Assembly: GCA_902587435.1 (NCBI GenBank)
Contig: CACILF010000001.1
Coordinates: forward strand, 49,435 to 113,434
Reading direction: 5' to 3'
Length of the DNA: 64,000 bases
DNA from: an uncultured Pelagibacteraceae bacterium
GTDB lineage: Bacteria > Pseudomonadota > Alphaproteobacteria > Pelagibacterales > Pelagibacteraceae
A model generated the notes under the pieces. It saw only the letters and a list, made by a program, of their open reading frames with translations, ran no database searches and had not been told where the DNA came from. A program made the translations under genes and the position numbers. Shown here piece after piece: positions 28,656 through 41,064 of this stretch. Positions within the stretch are counted from its first letter, which is position 1. Each line of letters begins with the position of its first letter.

Positions 28656-29806
28656 TTAATTAATATTTTTTTAGTTTCTTTTTTGATTAATTCAACAGAT
28701 GGTTGGTCAAATGGATTAACTTTTAGTGCTCTTCCGAGCAAGATTGTTTCCAAAATGAAAAAACAAAACAATTCGCCTAGCGCTTCTTCATTTCTTATTT
28801 TTACTTCAAAAGATCTAAACGGTAATTTTTTTTTAAAAAAAACTTTTTCAGTAGCACTTTTTTGAGCATTAAGAATTTTTGAAAAGGATTTATTTTTAAG
28901 ATAATTATGTGTTTTTTGAAGAAATTTATTATTTATCATTTCTGGTTTTTTGTCTGCTGCAGAGAAAAAAGTGAAGAAATTATTTTTTGTTCCATCTAAA
29001 TATAATTGTAATAAGCTATGATTATCTTTTGGCATGGTAGATATAACAGGAAGTATTCCTTTGGATTTTTTTCCTAAACTTTCTGCAACTAATTGCTGAT
29101 ACCATTTAAGTAAGTTTTCTGATTTATTATCATAATTTAAAATTATTGAATTAGATTTTTTTTCTTTAACAAACTTTAAAATTGCACCAACATTTTTTAT
29201 TAACTCACTTAAAAAAATCTTATTATTGATTAAGTAATTTAATTTTTTAAATTTTTTTTCATTAAGACCCATAATTTCTGCAGGCAACATTCCAACCTCT
29301 GATAAAACAGAATAACGACCTCCTATATAATTTTTATGTTCTATAATTTCTGCTTTCAACTCATAAGCAAGACTACTTAAGTAGCTTTTTTTATTTTCAG
29401 TAATAAAAATATTTTTACTATCATTTATTAATCTGTTGGAATTTACAATTGTTTCTAGAGTATTTCCAGATTTAGATATAATTATATTAGTTGCTTTTAT
29501 TTTTTTTTCTGAATTTTTTAGTTTTGAATTTAAATTATTTATAAATATAAAGTTTTTTTTTATTTTATGATTTAAAAATTGATATATTGCTTCAACTCCT
29601 AAAGTTGATCCTCCCATACCAATTAATCTAAAATTTTTACTTTTAATAATTTTTTTAATTTGTTCTTTTGTATAACTATATTTATAATTTGGTTTTAAAG
29701 AATCGAGAAGTCTTATTTTTTTAAACCATTTTTCATTTTTAAAATTTTTAAATTTTTTAAACCTTGAAATATTAAAATTTTTAAATTTAATATTTGAAGT
29801 TAACAT
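28652..29806 (-). CDS. pgi: Glucose-6-phosphate isomerase (short form)
   Basis: IGMGGSTLGVEAIYQFL, IISKSGNTLETIVN, GGRYSVLSEVGMLPAEIMG, NPFDQPSVELIK. Confidence 0.86.
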   Translation of the reverse strand: MLTSNIKFKNFNISRFKKFKNFKNEKWFKKIRLLDSLKPNYKYSYTKEQIKKIIKSKNFRLIGMGGSTLGVEAIYQFLNHKIKKNFIFINNLNSKLKNSEKKIKATNIIISKSGNTLETIVNSNRLINDSKNIFITENKKSYLSSLAYELKAEIIEHKNYIGGRYSVLSEVGMLPAEIMGLNEKKFKKLNYLINNKIFLSELIKNVGAILKFVKEKKSNSIILNYDNKSENLLKWYQQLVAESLGKKSKGILPVISTMPKDNHSLLQLYLDGTKNNFFTFFSAADKKPEMINNKFLQKTHNYLKNKSFSKILNAQKSATEKVFFKKKLPFRSFEVKIRNEEALGELFCFFILETILLGRALKVNPFDQPSVELIKKETKKILIN

Positions 29807-29808
29807 AT

Positions 29809-30138
29809 TTAATCACTTATCTTTTCCAATATTGATTTTTCTAAACTGTTTTGATTTTCATTATTACTCTCATTATTTGAATCTTTGTTTTCATCAACAT
29901 TTAAAACTTGTTTAATTTGAATATCATCTTGATTTTCTATTTGACTTTGCTCCTCTTGATCTAGGGGTTCTGGTAACTCATCTATATCAGGAGGAACAGT
30001 TAAAGGATTCTTTTTTTCTACTAAAAATTCATCACTATTCTCAGATCTTTTTTTTCCTTGAAGAGCATCTTTCGCATTCGAGCAGGAAACTAAAAAAAGT
30101 GCTGAAAATAAAAGTATAATTATTTTTTTAAATTTCAT
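29809..30138 (-). CDS. Acidic lipoprotein, DUF3035-like
   Basis: LFLVSCSN lipobox; EFLVEKKNPLTVPPDIDELPEP pattern. Confidence 0.7.
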   Translation of the reverse strand: MKFKKIIILLFSALFLVSCSNAKDALQGKKRSENSDEFLVEKKNPLTVPPDIDELPEPLDQEEQSQIENQDDIQIKQVLNVDENKDSNNESNNENQNSLEKSILEKISD

Positions 30139-30622
30139 TTTTCTTTTTATAATTCAATAATTCAGCAAAAATAAGACAAATAATTCCTAAAGATATAAAT
30201 ATATCAGCAACATTAAAAACAAACCAATGAAAGCCTTTATAGCTGATATCTATAAAATCTGGAACTGCAGAATAATAAATACGGTCAAATAAGTTGCCCA
30301 AAGATCCTCCCAAAATAATTATAAAAAAATATGCAGTATTATCTTTTGATTTAATTATCAAATATATGATGAACAAATTAATAAAAATTATTAAGATTGT
30401 CATTAGATTATACATTTCTGATTGATCAAAAGACAAAAGTCCAAAAGCTATGCCAGTATTCCAAACTAAAATAAAATTGATATAGGAATTAATATTTATA
30501 TCTACAAAACCTAAATCTTCTAAGACAGAAAGTATATATAACTTTGAAATTCTATCTACTAAAAAAATAAATAAAACGATCCCAAAATATATAAAAGTTT
30601 TTTTAAAAAATAATTTATACAT
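30128..30622 (-). CDS. lspA: Lipoprotein signal peptidase
   Basis: DRISKLYI, NTGIAFGL, GGSLGNLFDRI, FNVADIFI. Confidence 0.95.
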   Translation of the reverse strand: MYKLFFKKTFIYFGIVLFIFLVDRISKLYILSVLEDLGFVDININSYINFILVWNTGIAFGLLSFDQSEMYNLMTILIIFINLFIIYLIIKSKDNTAYFFIIILGGSLGNLFDRIYYSAVPDFIDISYKGFHWFVFNVADIFISLGIICLIFAELLNYKKKNEI

Positions 30623-30625
30623 TAA

Positions 30626-33364
30626 TTATTTTATTACACATCCATGTCTTTCACACTTATCTTTTTTAATTTTCCAACAAACACTGCATTTTTTACCCTC
30701 AGCTTTGTTTGTCTCAACAATAATTTCTTCTCCATCATCTTTTTTAATTTTATCTACATCTGCTCCAGATGTAATGCATAGTTCAGAAAAATCAGTTCCT
30801 TTAGATAATAGAATTAGTTTATCATTTAAAAGTATTTTTAAATTTGCTTCTAAACTTGAACCAATTTCTTTAGATGCTCTTTTCAACTCTATGCTGCTAT
30901 TACATTTATTCCTTATTTTTATAAGATCTGTCCATTTATTATTTAAATCTGGATTATTCCAGTTTGATGGAATTGATGGAAATTTTTCTAGATGAATACT
31001 TCCTTTTTCATTTATTTTAAGAAGTGAATGAATTTCTTCAGTTGTAAATGATAATACTGGTGCAAACCATTTTAATAATATTTCAAGGACAATATTTAAA
31101 AACTCTATAGTTGAAATTCTTTTTTTACTCTCTAGAGAATCGCAGTATAAGGCATCTTTTCTAATGTCAAAATAAAAAGCTGATAAATCAGATGTGCAAA
31201 AATTTATTATTTCCTTATAAATAGTATGGAAATTATATTTTTCAAAATTCTTTTCAAATAAAATATTGAGATTATATATTTTATGCAACATATACTGTTC
31301 TAACTCAGGAAAATTACTTGTATTAATTTTTTCAAAATCAACTTTTTCAAATTTGTCATTTAAATTTCCAAGAATATATCTAAAAGTGTTTCTAATTTTT
31401 CTGTAAGATTCTGCATGCTGCTCCAAAATTGAATAATCTATTCTTAAATCTTCAGCATAATCAGAAGCCGCTACCCAAATCCTTAGGATATCAGCTCCAT
31501 ACTTTTTTAAAATGTCTTCTGGTGCAATAATATTTCCAAGAGATTTTGACATTTTTAAGCCTTTTCCATCAACAACAAATCCATGGGACAATATAGATTC
31601 AAAAGGAGCTCTACCTCTTGTTCCACAAGACTCTAATAATGATGAATGAAACCAACCTCTGTGCTGATCTGAACCTTCAAGATACATAGAAGCAGGCCAT
31701 TTTAAATCTTCTCTTTTTTCAAGAACATAGGCATGAGTAGAACCACTATCAAACCAAACCTCAACAATATCAGTCATTTTTTCATAATCCTCAATTTTAT
31801 ATTTTTTGCCTAAAAATCTTTGAGCATCTCCTTCAAACCAGCAGTCAGCCCCCTCTTTCTCAAATATACTGGCAATATTTTCATTAACTTCGTCGTCTAT
31901 TAAAACTTCATTTGATTTTTTTGACATAAAAACAGGAATAGGAACTCCCCATACTCTTTGTCTTGAAACACACCAATCAGGCCTCAATTCTATCATTGAT
32001 CTAAGTCTTTCTTTTCCTTTATTTGGATAAAAATTAGTTTCATCTATAGATTTTAAAGCTTTCTTTCTCAAACCGTGACTTTCCATCGAAATAAACCATT
32101 GGGGTGTTGCTCTATGAACCAAGGGTGCTTTAGAGCGCCAAGAATGAGGATAGGAATGAATTAATTCTCCGCTAGATAATAAATTTTTTTGTTCTTTTAG
32201 TTTTTCTATAACTATTTTGTTAGCCTTAAAAATATGTATACCTTCAAAAGTTGGAACATGCTTTGTATATTTCCCATCATCATCTACAGTTTCTTCAGCT
32301 TTTATATTATTTTTTAAACACAAATTAAAATCATCAGGACCATGGCTTGGTGCACAATGGACAATACCTGAACCTTGTTCTGTTGTAACAAAATTTGCGC
32401 TTAGCATTGGAATATCATAGTCAAATCCAATTTTTGAAAATGGATGACTACATATTGTTCCTTCAAATTCTTTTCCTGATAAAGTTAAAACTTTTTTAAA
32501 TTTTTTGATACTACAATCATCTATTAAAGATTTTAACAAATCTTCTGCTACTATTATTTGTTTATCTTTAAAATCAGATTGATCTTCTATTTTAATAATT
32601 ACATATTTTAAATTTTCATTGTAAGCCAAAGCTCTATTAGCTGGTATAGTCCATGGGGTTGTAGTCCAAATTATAATTTGGGTATTTAAAAGTTTTTCAT
32701 TTTTTGATTTTTTGATATTAAATGCTGCATAAATTGTATCGGACTTATGATCCATGTATTCAACTTCTGCATCTGCTAATGCTGTCTTTTCTACTGTGGA
32801 CCAAAGAACAGGTTTATAACCTCTGTAAAGACTTCCTTCTTTTAAAAATTTACCAAGCTCTCTAACTATTTGAGCTTCAGCATCAAAACTCATTGTAGAA
32901 TAATAATTATCCCAATCTCCAACTACCCCAAGTCTTTTAAATTGCTTTTTATGTACCTCAATCCATTTCTTTGCGAAATCTCTACATTCTTTTCTGAATT
33001 CATTTATTGGGACTTCATTTTTATTTTTTTTGTTTTTTTTATATTGTTCCTCAATTTTCCATTCAATCGGCAAACCATGACAATCCCAACCTGGCACATA
33101 AATAGAATCTTCTCCTTTCATCTGATGAAATTTTACTATTACATCTTTAAGAATTTTATTAAGTGCTGTTCCCATGTGAATATCTCCATTGGCATATGGA
33201 GGACCATCATGAAGAACGAATTTTGTTTTTCCTTTGCTAGAAGATCTTAACTTGTTATACAAATCAATTTTATCCCAGTAATCAATTATTCCAGGTTCTT
33301 TATTTTGTAAATTAGCTTTCATTGAAAAAGCAGTTTTTGGTAGATTGATATTGCTTTTACTCAT
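30626..33364 (-). CDS. ileS: Isoleucyl-tRNA synthetase
   Basis: HDGPPYANGDIHMGTALNKILKD, WDCHGLPIEWKIE, LKMSKSLGN; C-terminal Zn cysteines. Confidence 0.97.
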   Translation of the reverse strand: MSKSNINLPKTAFSMKANLQNKEPGIIDYWDKIDLYNKLRSSSKGKTKFVLHDGPPYANGDIHMGTALNKILKDVIVKFHQMKGEDSIYVPGWDCHGLPIEWKIEEQYKKNKKNKNEVPINEFRKECRDFAKKWIEVHKKQFKRLGVVGDWDNYYSTMSFDAEAQIVRELGKFLKEGSLYRGYKPVLWSTVEKTALADAEVEYMDHKSDTIYAAFNIKKSKNEKLLNTQIIIWTTTPWTIPANRALAYNENLKYVIIKIEDQSDFKDKQIIVAEDLLKSLIDDCSIKKFKKVLTLSGKEFEGTICSHPFSKIGFDYDIPMLSANFVTTEQGSGIVHCAPSHGPDDFNLCLKNNIKAEETVDDDGKYTKHVPTFEGIHIFKANKIVIEKLKEQKNLLSSGELIHSYPHSWRSKAPLVHRATPQWFISMESHGLRKKALKSIDETNFYPNKGKERLRSMIELRPDWCVSRQRVWGVPIPVFMSKKSNEVLIDDEVNENIASIFEKEGADCWFEGDAQRFLGKKYKIEDYEKMTDIVEVWFDSGSTHAYVLEKREDLKWPASMYLEGSDQHRGWFHSSLLESCGTRGRAPFESILSHGFVVDGKGLKMSKSLGNIIAPEDILKKYGADILRIWVAASDYAEDLRIDYSILEQHAESYRKIRNTFRYILGNLNDKFEKVDFEKINTSNFPELEQYMLHKIYNLNILFEKNFEKYNFHTIYKEIINFCTSDLSAFYFDIRKDALYCDSLESKKRISTIEFLNIVLEILLKWFAPVLSFTTEEIHSLLKINEKGSIHLEKFPSIPSNWNNPDLNNKWTDLIKIRNKCNSSIELKRASKEIGSSLEANLKILLNDKLILLSKGTDFSELCITSGADVDKIKKDDGEEIIVETNKAEGKKCSVCWKIKKDKCERHGCVIK

Positions 33365-33368
33365 TATT

Positions 33369-34301
33369 TTAATTTAATTTTTTTGCTCTTCTGATGTCTA
33401 AATTAATTTGTTTTTTTAATTGGTTTATATTTTTAAATTTCCTTTCTTTTCTTATAAAGTCTATAAACTCAATAGTTAAGTGCTTATTATAAAGATTCCT
33501 TGAAAAATTAAATATGTGAACCTCTAAAAGTATTTCTTTTTGATTAAAAGTTGGCCTGTAACCTAAATTTGCAATTCCCTTTAATAATTTTTTATTTTTA
33601 TTTATTAAAATATTCACTGCATATACTCCGGATTTTGCAATAGTATAATCGTTAAGTTTAATATTGCATGTTGGAAATCCAATTTTTCGACCCATTTTTC
33701 TTCCCACACTTACCTTTCCATTTATAGACCAATTTCGATTTAAATATCTATTAACAATATTAATCTTCCCATTAGATATTAATTTTCTAATTAATGTAGA
33801 TGAAATAATTTTAGTTTTTTTCTTTAGTGGTTCAGGATTAATTATTTTAAAATTATATTTTTTTTCAAAAAATTTTAATTTATTTACATTTCCTTCTCTT
33901 TTATTACCAAACCTAAAATTATTACTAACAAAAATATATTTTGGGTTTAATTTCTTGAATAAAACATTTTCTATAAATTTTATGTAATTCATTTTTGAAA
34001 ATTTTTTATCAAACTTTTTAATTACAACAAAATCTATTTTAAATTTCTCAAAGGAATTTATTTTTTGATTTAGATTAGAAATTTTAAAGTTTTTTAATTT
34101 TTTATCAAAAAACATTTTGGGCATAGGATCAAAGGTTAATACACCAATTTTTATTTTAAATTTTTTTTTATATTTTTTGGCAAAATTAAATAGCTTTTGA
34201 TGTCCAATATGCAAACCATCAAAATTACCAATTAATAAAATTGAATTTTTATGATTTTTGGAAACTGAAAAATTTTTATATAACTTCAATTTTTTTACCA
34301 T
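33369..34301 (-). CDS. ribF: Bifunctional riboflavin kinase/FAD synthetase
   Basis: IGNFDGLHIGHQKLF, GRKMGRKIGFPTCNIK, SGVYAV. Confidence 0.94.
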   Translation of the reverse strand: MVKKLKLYKNFSVSKNHKNSILLIGNFDGLHIGHQKLFNFAKKYKKKFKIKIGVLTFDPMPKMFFDKKLKNFKISNLNQKINSFEKFKIDFVVIKKFDKKFSKMNYIKFIENVLFKKLNPKYIFVSNNFRFGNKREGNVNKLKFFEKKYNFKIINPEPLKKKTKIISSTLIRKLISNGKINIVNRYLNRNWSINGKVSVGRKMGRKIGFPTCNIKLNDYTIAKSGVYAVNILINKNKKLLKGIANLGYRPTFNQKEILLEVHIFNFSRNLYNKHLTIEFIDFIRKERKFKNINQLKKQINLDIRRAKKLN

Positions 34302-35113
34302 TTTAATTTTGATTGTGTGTAATCAACTTTAGTTTTGTATTTTTTCATAATTTTTTCAAAATTTTCATTTTCCACTTCTTGTCTATGAATTCCATTTGTA
34401 ATTAATAAGCTAGCAAAATTTTGATTATTTGCTCCTTTAATGTCTGTATTTAAATTATCTCCTATGCAAAAAACTTTTTTGTTATTTATATTTGCTGCAA
34501 GATTATAAACTTTTGGGTGAGGTTTGCCAAAGTATTCTACTGTTCCTCCAATCTCTTCAAAAACTTTTGCAACTGATCCTGCGCAAAATTCTCTTTTTTT
34601 TCCTCTATCGACAATTAAATCTGGATTGGTACAAATCATAATTTTATCTATTTCATTCTTTAGTAGTGTTTTATAGTATGACAATTCTTTGTCCTGCTCA
34701 TCAAATAAGCCAGTACAAAGTAAATAATTGGCTTCACTGATTTTTTGTATTTTGTTTTTTTTAAAATCATTAAATAATCCAAAATCTCTAGGTGGCCCAA
34801 TATGAAAAAAGATTTTGTCTTTAAAGTTTGATGTTAAATAATTTAAAGCTGCTTCCCCAGATGTATATACTTTTGAATAATATTTTTCTTCTAATCCCAT
34901 TTTTTTTAAAAAATTTTTTACATCATTATTGGGTCTAGGAGCATTAGTGAGTAAGACTAGATCTTTATTTTTTTCTAATAACTTTTCTAAAGCATCAATA
35001 GATTCCTTAAAAAGTTCAATTCCATTATGTACAACGCCCCATAAATCTATAAAGAATAAGTCATAATGATCTACAACAGATTTCAGTCCTATATCGTCTA
35101 AGTTTTTGGTCAT
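34295..35113 (-). CDS. HAD hydrolase, subfamily IIA (TIGR01459-like)
   Basis: FFIDLWGVVHNG, LLTNAPRP, GKPHPKVYNLA, CIGDNLNTDIKGA. Confidence 0.9.
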   Translation of the reverse strand: MTKNLDDIGLKSVVDHYDLFFIDLWGVVHNGIELFKESIDALEKLLEKNKDLVLLTNAPRPNNDVKNFLKKMGLEEKYYSKVYTSGEAALNYLTSNFKDKIFFHIGPPRDFGLFNDFKKNKIQKISEANYLLCTGLFDEQDKELSYYKTLLKNEIDKIMICTNPDLIVDRGKKREFCAGSVAKVFEEIGGTVEYFGKPHPKVYNLAANINNKKVFCIGDNLNTDIKGANNQNFASLLITNGIHRQEVENENFEKIMKKYKTKVDYTQSKLKW

Positions 35114-35180
35114 TTTTCAGATATAACTTAAAAATAACCATATTTCTTGGTTTTTTTAGCTTATAATTTTGACCAATCTC

Positions 35181-35209
35181 CTTGAAATAAAATGAACTCA
35201 TAGCTATAT
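35181..35209 (+). promoter_or_regulatory. Putative RpoH-type promoter for groESL
   Basis: CTTG at 35181-35184, 18-nt spacer, GCTATAT at 35203-35209; approximates the alphaproteobacterial RpoH pattern CTTG-N17/18-CYTATNT. Confidence 0.5.
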
Positions 35210-35235
35210 GACCCTCATATTTATAGGAGTTTTAT

Positions 35236-35529
35236 ATGAAATTTAAACCGTTACACGATAGAGTTTTAATCGAAGTCCTGGATAGCAGTGAAAAAACTGC
35301 AGGAGGCATTATCATACCAGATACAGCTCAAGAGAAACCACAGGAAGGCAAAGTAGTTGCCATTGGTGGTGGAGCAAAAACTGAAGATGGAAAAATAATT
35401 CCAATGGATGTTAAAGTTGGAGACAAGGTTCTATTTGGCAAATGGTCAGGAACCGAAGTCAAAATTGATGGAAAAGAATACAGCATAATGAAAGAGTCAG
35501 ACATTATGGGTATTTCAACAAGTAAATAA
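35236..35529 (+). CDS. groES: Co-chaperonin GroES
   Basis: [33 protein letters not shown]. Confidence 0.98.
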   Translation: MKFKPLHDRVLIEVLDSSEKTAGGIIIPDTAQEKPQEGKVVAIGGGAKTEDGKIIPMDVKVGDKVLFGKWSGTEVKIDGKEYSIMKESDIMGISTSK

Positions 35530-35534
35530 ATTAA

Positions 35535-37205
<1,671 letters not shown>

Positions 37206-37231
37206 CCGTTCTTACTTGAACTAAAAATTAT

Positions 37232-37263
37232 AAAAAGGGCAGTTTTTACTGCCCTTTTTTTTT
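37232..37263 (+). terminator. Rho-independent terminator after groEL
   Basis: AAAAAGGGCAGT-TTTT-ACTGCCCTTTTT followed by T tract. Confidence 0.9.
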
Positions 37264-37275
37264 ACTAATAATAAT

Positions 37276-37926
37276 TTAATTATTGAAAACCTTGCCTACT
37301 AAAAATAACCCTAAAGCTACCGCTGGTCCAATACCAAAAGCAAATAACAAAGTTCCAATTCCTACAGTTCCTCCTAAATACCATCCAACGGCGACTACAG
37401 ATATTTCAAGAAATGCTCTAACTACAGCAATCGGTAAATTTGATATTTCCTGAAGCCCAATCATCAAGCCGTCTCTTGGTCCTGGTCCTAAATTTGCAAC
37501 AAGATAAATTCCACCTCCCAATCCAACTGTAAGAACAGCTACAACAGCTAATATAATTTGAGAAATATAATTTTCAGGTGTTGGAACAAATTTAATACAA
37601 ACATCAATCATTATAGCAATTATTAAAGCATTAAGAATTGTTCCAATTCCAGGTTTTTGTTTAAGAGGTATCCATAATATTAAAACTCCGATACTCACAA
37701 ATAAAGTAATTGTTCCAATTGAATAATCTATATTTAAGGAAATACCTTGAGCTAGAACACTCCAAGGAGAAGCCCCTGTAAAGGAAACAATTAACAAGCC
37801 TTCTCCTAAACCAAATAATGACAAGCCTAAACATAAAAAAAATAAAGTTGAAAATCTTGGCTTAAAATTAAATGGTTTACTTGAACTCCAATATGTTTTT
37901 GGAACTTTTTTAATTGATAAAAACAT
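37276..37926 (-). CDS. YczE/YitT-like multi-TM membrane protein
   Basis: GASPWSVLAQGIS, NLGPGPRDGLMIGLQE motifs of the YczE family. Confidence 0.78.
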   Translation of the reverse strand: MFLSIKKVPKTYWSSSKPFNFKPRFSTLFFLCLGLSLFGLGEGLLIVSFTGASPWSVLAQGISLNIDYSIGTITLFVSIGVLILWIPLKQKPGIGTILNALIIAIMIDVCIKFVPTPENYISQIILAVVAVLTVGLGGGIYLVANLGPGPRDGLMIGLQEISNLPIAVVRAFLEISVVAVGWYLGGTVGIGTLLFAFGIGPAVALGLFLVGKVFNN

Positions 37927-38007
37927 GTAATTTTATTTTTTTATAGATAACCTTATAAAGTTAAAATAAACTTTCACAATATAATAAACTTTATTAGTCA
38001 ATTTTTT

Positions 38008-38685
38008 ATGAAAAAATCAATTTGTATATTTTTTATTTTGTTCTCATTTTTCAAGGTATTTGCAGATGAATTAAATTACAAAAACATATCTAAAATTGAA
38101 ATGGATGTTTTAAGAAATGATGAAGTAATAGGATTTAGCAATTATTTTTTTAAACACAGTGGAGATACTATGATTGTAGAAAATTATACAAAATTTAATG
38201 TGGAATTGTTTGGTATTAAAGTTTTTTCAATAAATAGTAAAGCTAAAGAAATATACAAAAAAAATAATCTTTTATCATTTGAATCTTCAACATTGCAAAA
38301 TGATAAAAAAAAATTTGTAAAATTGATTTATGACGAAAATAAAAATAAATTTATTATAAATGGTTCTTCGTATATAGGTGAGGCTAATAAAGATAACATA
38401 ATTGGAAACTGGTGGAATGCCAAAATATTAGAAACAAAAACTCAAATAAGCCCTTTGTCAGGTAGTGTAAAAAAACAGGAAGTCAAACTAACAAATAAAG
38501 ATGAAATTGATTATAAGGGTAAAAAGATTAAACTTTTTCAATACAAACTTAAATCAACTGAGAATTTGCCAGATGATAAAAAATTAGATTTTGATATTTG
38601 GTTAAACCCAGAAGAAGGTATAATTTTTAAAGTAAAATATAATAGACTTGGAAGTTGGGAATATAGATTAAAAAATTATGAATAA
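38008..38685 (+). CDS. Secreted protein, DUF6134-like
   Basis: Signal peptide then beta-rich NEVIGFSNYFFKHSGDTMIVENYTKF-type layout; tentative. Confidence 0.6.
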   Translation: MKKSICIFFILFSFFKVFADELNYKNISKIEMDVLRNDEVIGFSNYFFKHSGDTMIVENYTKFNVELFGIKVFSINSKAKEIYKKNNLLSFESSTLQNDKKKFVKLIYDENKNKFIINGSSYIGEANKDNIIGNWWNAKILETKTQISPLSGSVKKQEVKLTNKDEIDYKGKKIKLFQYKLKSTENLPDDKKLDFDIWLNPEEGIIFKVKYNRLGSWEYRLKNYE

Positions 38686-38697
38686 ATTAAATTTTTT

Positions 38698-38991
38698 TCA
38701 ATTTAATATTCTTAAAAGCAATTGATTCATAAAAGACATAAAAACTATAAAAGAAATAAAGAAAATAAAATACATAAATGTGACTGCTCTATTTCTTTTT
38801 CTTCTAAGCAAAACAAATTTTTTATCATCTAAAAAAGAAACATCTCTCTTGCCGGCAACATGATAATCATAACTATACCTCCATACAGACATTCCAAATC
38901 TTTTATCAAGCCGATTATAATAGTTTATCCAGGCAACTGACCATCGGTATATTAAATATAAAATTAATAAGACTATAATTGTTGTGAACAT
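38698..38991 (-). CDS. Hypothetical protein with N- and C-terminal TMs
   Basis: 97 aa ORF with hydrophobic ends; no family recognised. Confidence 0.55.
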   Translation of the reverse strand: MFTTIIVLLILYLIYRWSVAWINYYNRLDKRFGMSVWRYSYDYHVAGKRDVSFLDDKKFVLLRRKRNRAVTFMYFIFFISFIVFMSFMNQLLLRILN

Positions 38992-39023
38992 TTTAAATTT
39001 AAATTATATTAAAAATTAATCAT

Positions 39024-39749
39024 ATGTCTATCTGGGGAAGTTTAATTGGTGGAATGATAGGTTTTTCATTAGGTGGACCTTTTGGAATGCTTTTGGGCTC
39101 CCTAGTAGGAGGAAAAATTTCAAGAGCAAGATCTAGAGGAAATTTTGGAACTTTTGCTCAACCTCAACAAATATTTGCTCTCTCTTTAATTGTTTTGTCT
39201 GCAAAACTTAGTAAAGCTGACGGAAATGTTAGTCGTGAAGAATTGGTAGCGGTTAAAGACAAACTTAAAATACCTGAAAATGAAATAGATCAAGTAGGAA
39301 AAATTTTCAATAAAGCAAAAGAAGAAAGTGCTGGATATGAACCGTACGCTAAACAAATTGCACAAATTTATAAAGGCAACATAAATGTATTGGAAGAGGT
39401 AATTAATATTTTATTTTATATTGCAGAAGCAGATGGGGATGTAAGTTCATCAGAATTAACAATGATAGAGAATATAGCTAAAATATTTGGTTTAACTCAG
39501 GTTCAATTTAATAGTGTTAAAGAGAGCAGAAAAGGATCTGACAAACTTAATCCTTATATTGTTTTAGAAAGCAATCCTGATGATGATCTTCAGTCAATAA
39601 GAAAAAAATATCTTAAATTAAGTAAAGAAAATCACCCTGATTTATTACTAAGCAAAGGAGTGCCTAAGGAAGTAATTGATGAGAGCAAGAATAAGATGAG
39701 AGCTATAAACTCTGCTTGGGACCAAATTCAAAAACTAAAATCTAATTAA
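39024..39749 (+). CDS. DjlA-like protein (Gly-rich membrane segment, TerB domain, J domain)
   Basis: [22 protein letters not shown], TerB-like [12 protein letters not shown]-terminal J domain [11 protein letters not shown] (HPD). Confidence 0.88.
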   Translation: MSIWGSLIGGMIGFSLGGPFGMLLGSLVGGKISRARSRGNFGTFAQPQQIFALSLIVLSAKLSKADGNVSREELVAVKDKLKIPENEIDQVGKIFNKAKEESAGYEPYAKQIAQIYKGNINVLEEVINILFYIAEADGDVSSSELTMIENIAKIFGLTQVQFNSVKESRKGSDKLNPYIVLESNPDDDLQSIRKKYLKLSKENHPDLLLSKGVPKEVIDESKNKMRAINSAWDQIQKLKSN

Positions 39750-41020
39750 AATTGTTCAGACTCTGTTGAGCCATCCATGGCAGTTGTAGAGCTTTTGCCT
39801 GAACTAATAGTATTTGATACTGCATCAAAATAAGAAGTACCAACTTCTCTTTGATGTTTAACACTTGTGTATCCATCTTTTTCACGAGCAAATTCTTGTT
39901 GTTGAATTCTTGAGTAAGCAGTCATACCTTCTTTTTTATATTTTTCTGCGAGTTCAAAAATTGCAATGTTTTGTGTGTGAAATCCTGCAAGAGTAATAAA
40001 CTGAAATTTATAACCCATTTTACTTATCTCTACTTGGAATGAAGCAATCTCAGCGTCAGATAAATGTTTTTTCCAATTAAACGATGGTGAACAATTATAA
40101 GCTAGAAGTTTTCCAGGAAACTTTTCGTGAATTGCATCAGCAAATTTTTTTGCTTCTTCAAGATTTGGTGTTGCAGTTTCACACCAAATTAAATCAGAAT
40201 ATGGGGCATAAGCTAATCCTCTTGAAATTGCTTGTTCAATTCCAGATTTTACATAATAAAAACCTTCTGGAGATCTTTCGCCTGTTAAAAAAGGCTTATC
40301 ATTTTCGTCATGATCATTTGTAATTAGCTTTGCTGCATTCGCATCAGTTCTAGCTAAAATAATCAAAGGAACATCAGCAATATCAGCTGCAAGTCTCGCG
40401 GCTTTCAAATTTTTTATCATTGTGCCAGTTGGAACTAAAACTTTTCCACCCATGTGACCACATTTTTTTTCACTTGCTAATTGATCTTCAAAATGAACGC
40501 CTGCTGCTCCAGCTTTAATAAATTTTTTTGCAAGCTCGAAAACGTTTAGAGGTCCCCCAAATCCAGCTTCGCCATCCGCTATAATTGGCAACATATAATC
40601 AACTTTATTTTCTTTTTTCATATCGCCATCTTGGATTTCCATATGTTGAATTTGATCTGCTCTTATTAAAGCATTATTCATTGAATCAACTAATTTTGGA
40701 GCACTATCATATGGATATAAAGATTGATCTGGATACATTTCGCCAGCGCTATTAGCATCTGCAGCAACTTGCCAGCCACTTAGATAAATTGCTTTTAACC
40801 CTGCCTTTGCATGTTGAACGGCATGGTTTCCAGATAGTGAGCCTAAAGTATTTACGTAAGGTTCAGAGTTCAATAAGTTCCATAGCTTCATTGACTGTTG
40901 TTTGCATAAAGAATACTCAATTTTAATTGAACCTCTAAGTCTTTCTATTTCATCAGGTTTATAATCACGTTTAATTCCTGCAAATCTTTTTAAATCGTAT
41001 GAAACATTTTCAGCTGACAT
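39746..41020 (-). CDS. aceA: Isocitrate lyase
   Basis: [14 protein letters not shown] catalytic Cys motif; [21 protein letters not shown]. Confidence 0.97.
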   Translation of the reverse strand: MSAENVSYDLKRFAGIKRDYKPDEIERLRGSIKIEYSLCKQQSMKLWNLLNSEPYVNTLGSLSGNHAVQHAKAGLKAIYLSGWQVAADANSAGEMYPDQSLYPYDSAPKLVDSMNNALIRADQIQHMEIQDGDMKKENKVDYMLPIIADGEAGFGGPLNVFELAKKFIKAGAAGVHFEDQLASEKKCGHMGGKVLVPTGTMIKNLKAARLAADIADVPLIILARTDANAAKLITNDHDENDKPFLTGERSPEGFYYVKSGIEQAISRGLAYAPYSDLIWCETATPNLEEAKKFADAIHEKFPGKLLAYNCSPSFNWKKHLSDAEIASFQVEISKMGYKFQFITLAGFHTQNIAIFELAEKYKKEGMTAYSRIQQQEFAREKDGYTSVKHQREVGTSYFDAVSNTISSGKSSTTAMDGSTESEQF

Positions 41021-41064
41021 TTTATTTTGCCTTTGTTTAGATTTTATAAGCTAGAAGATTAAAA

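Noticed and set aside
32870-33250. 126-aa plus ORF in ileS; similarly 30705-30995 and 32217-32420
   Set aside because: Antisense to ileS with no independent start signal.
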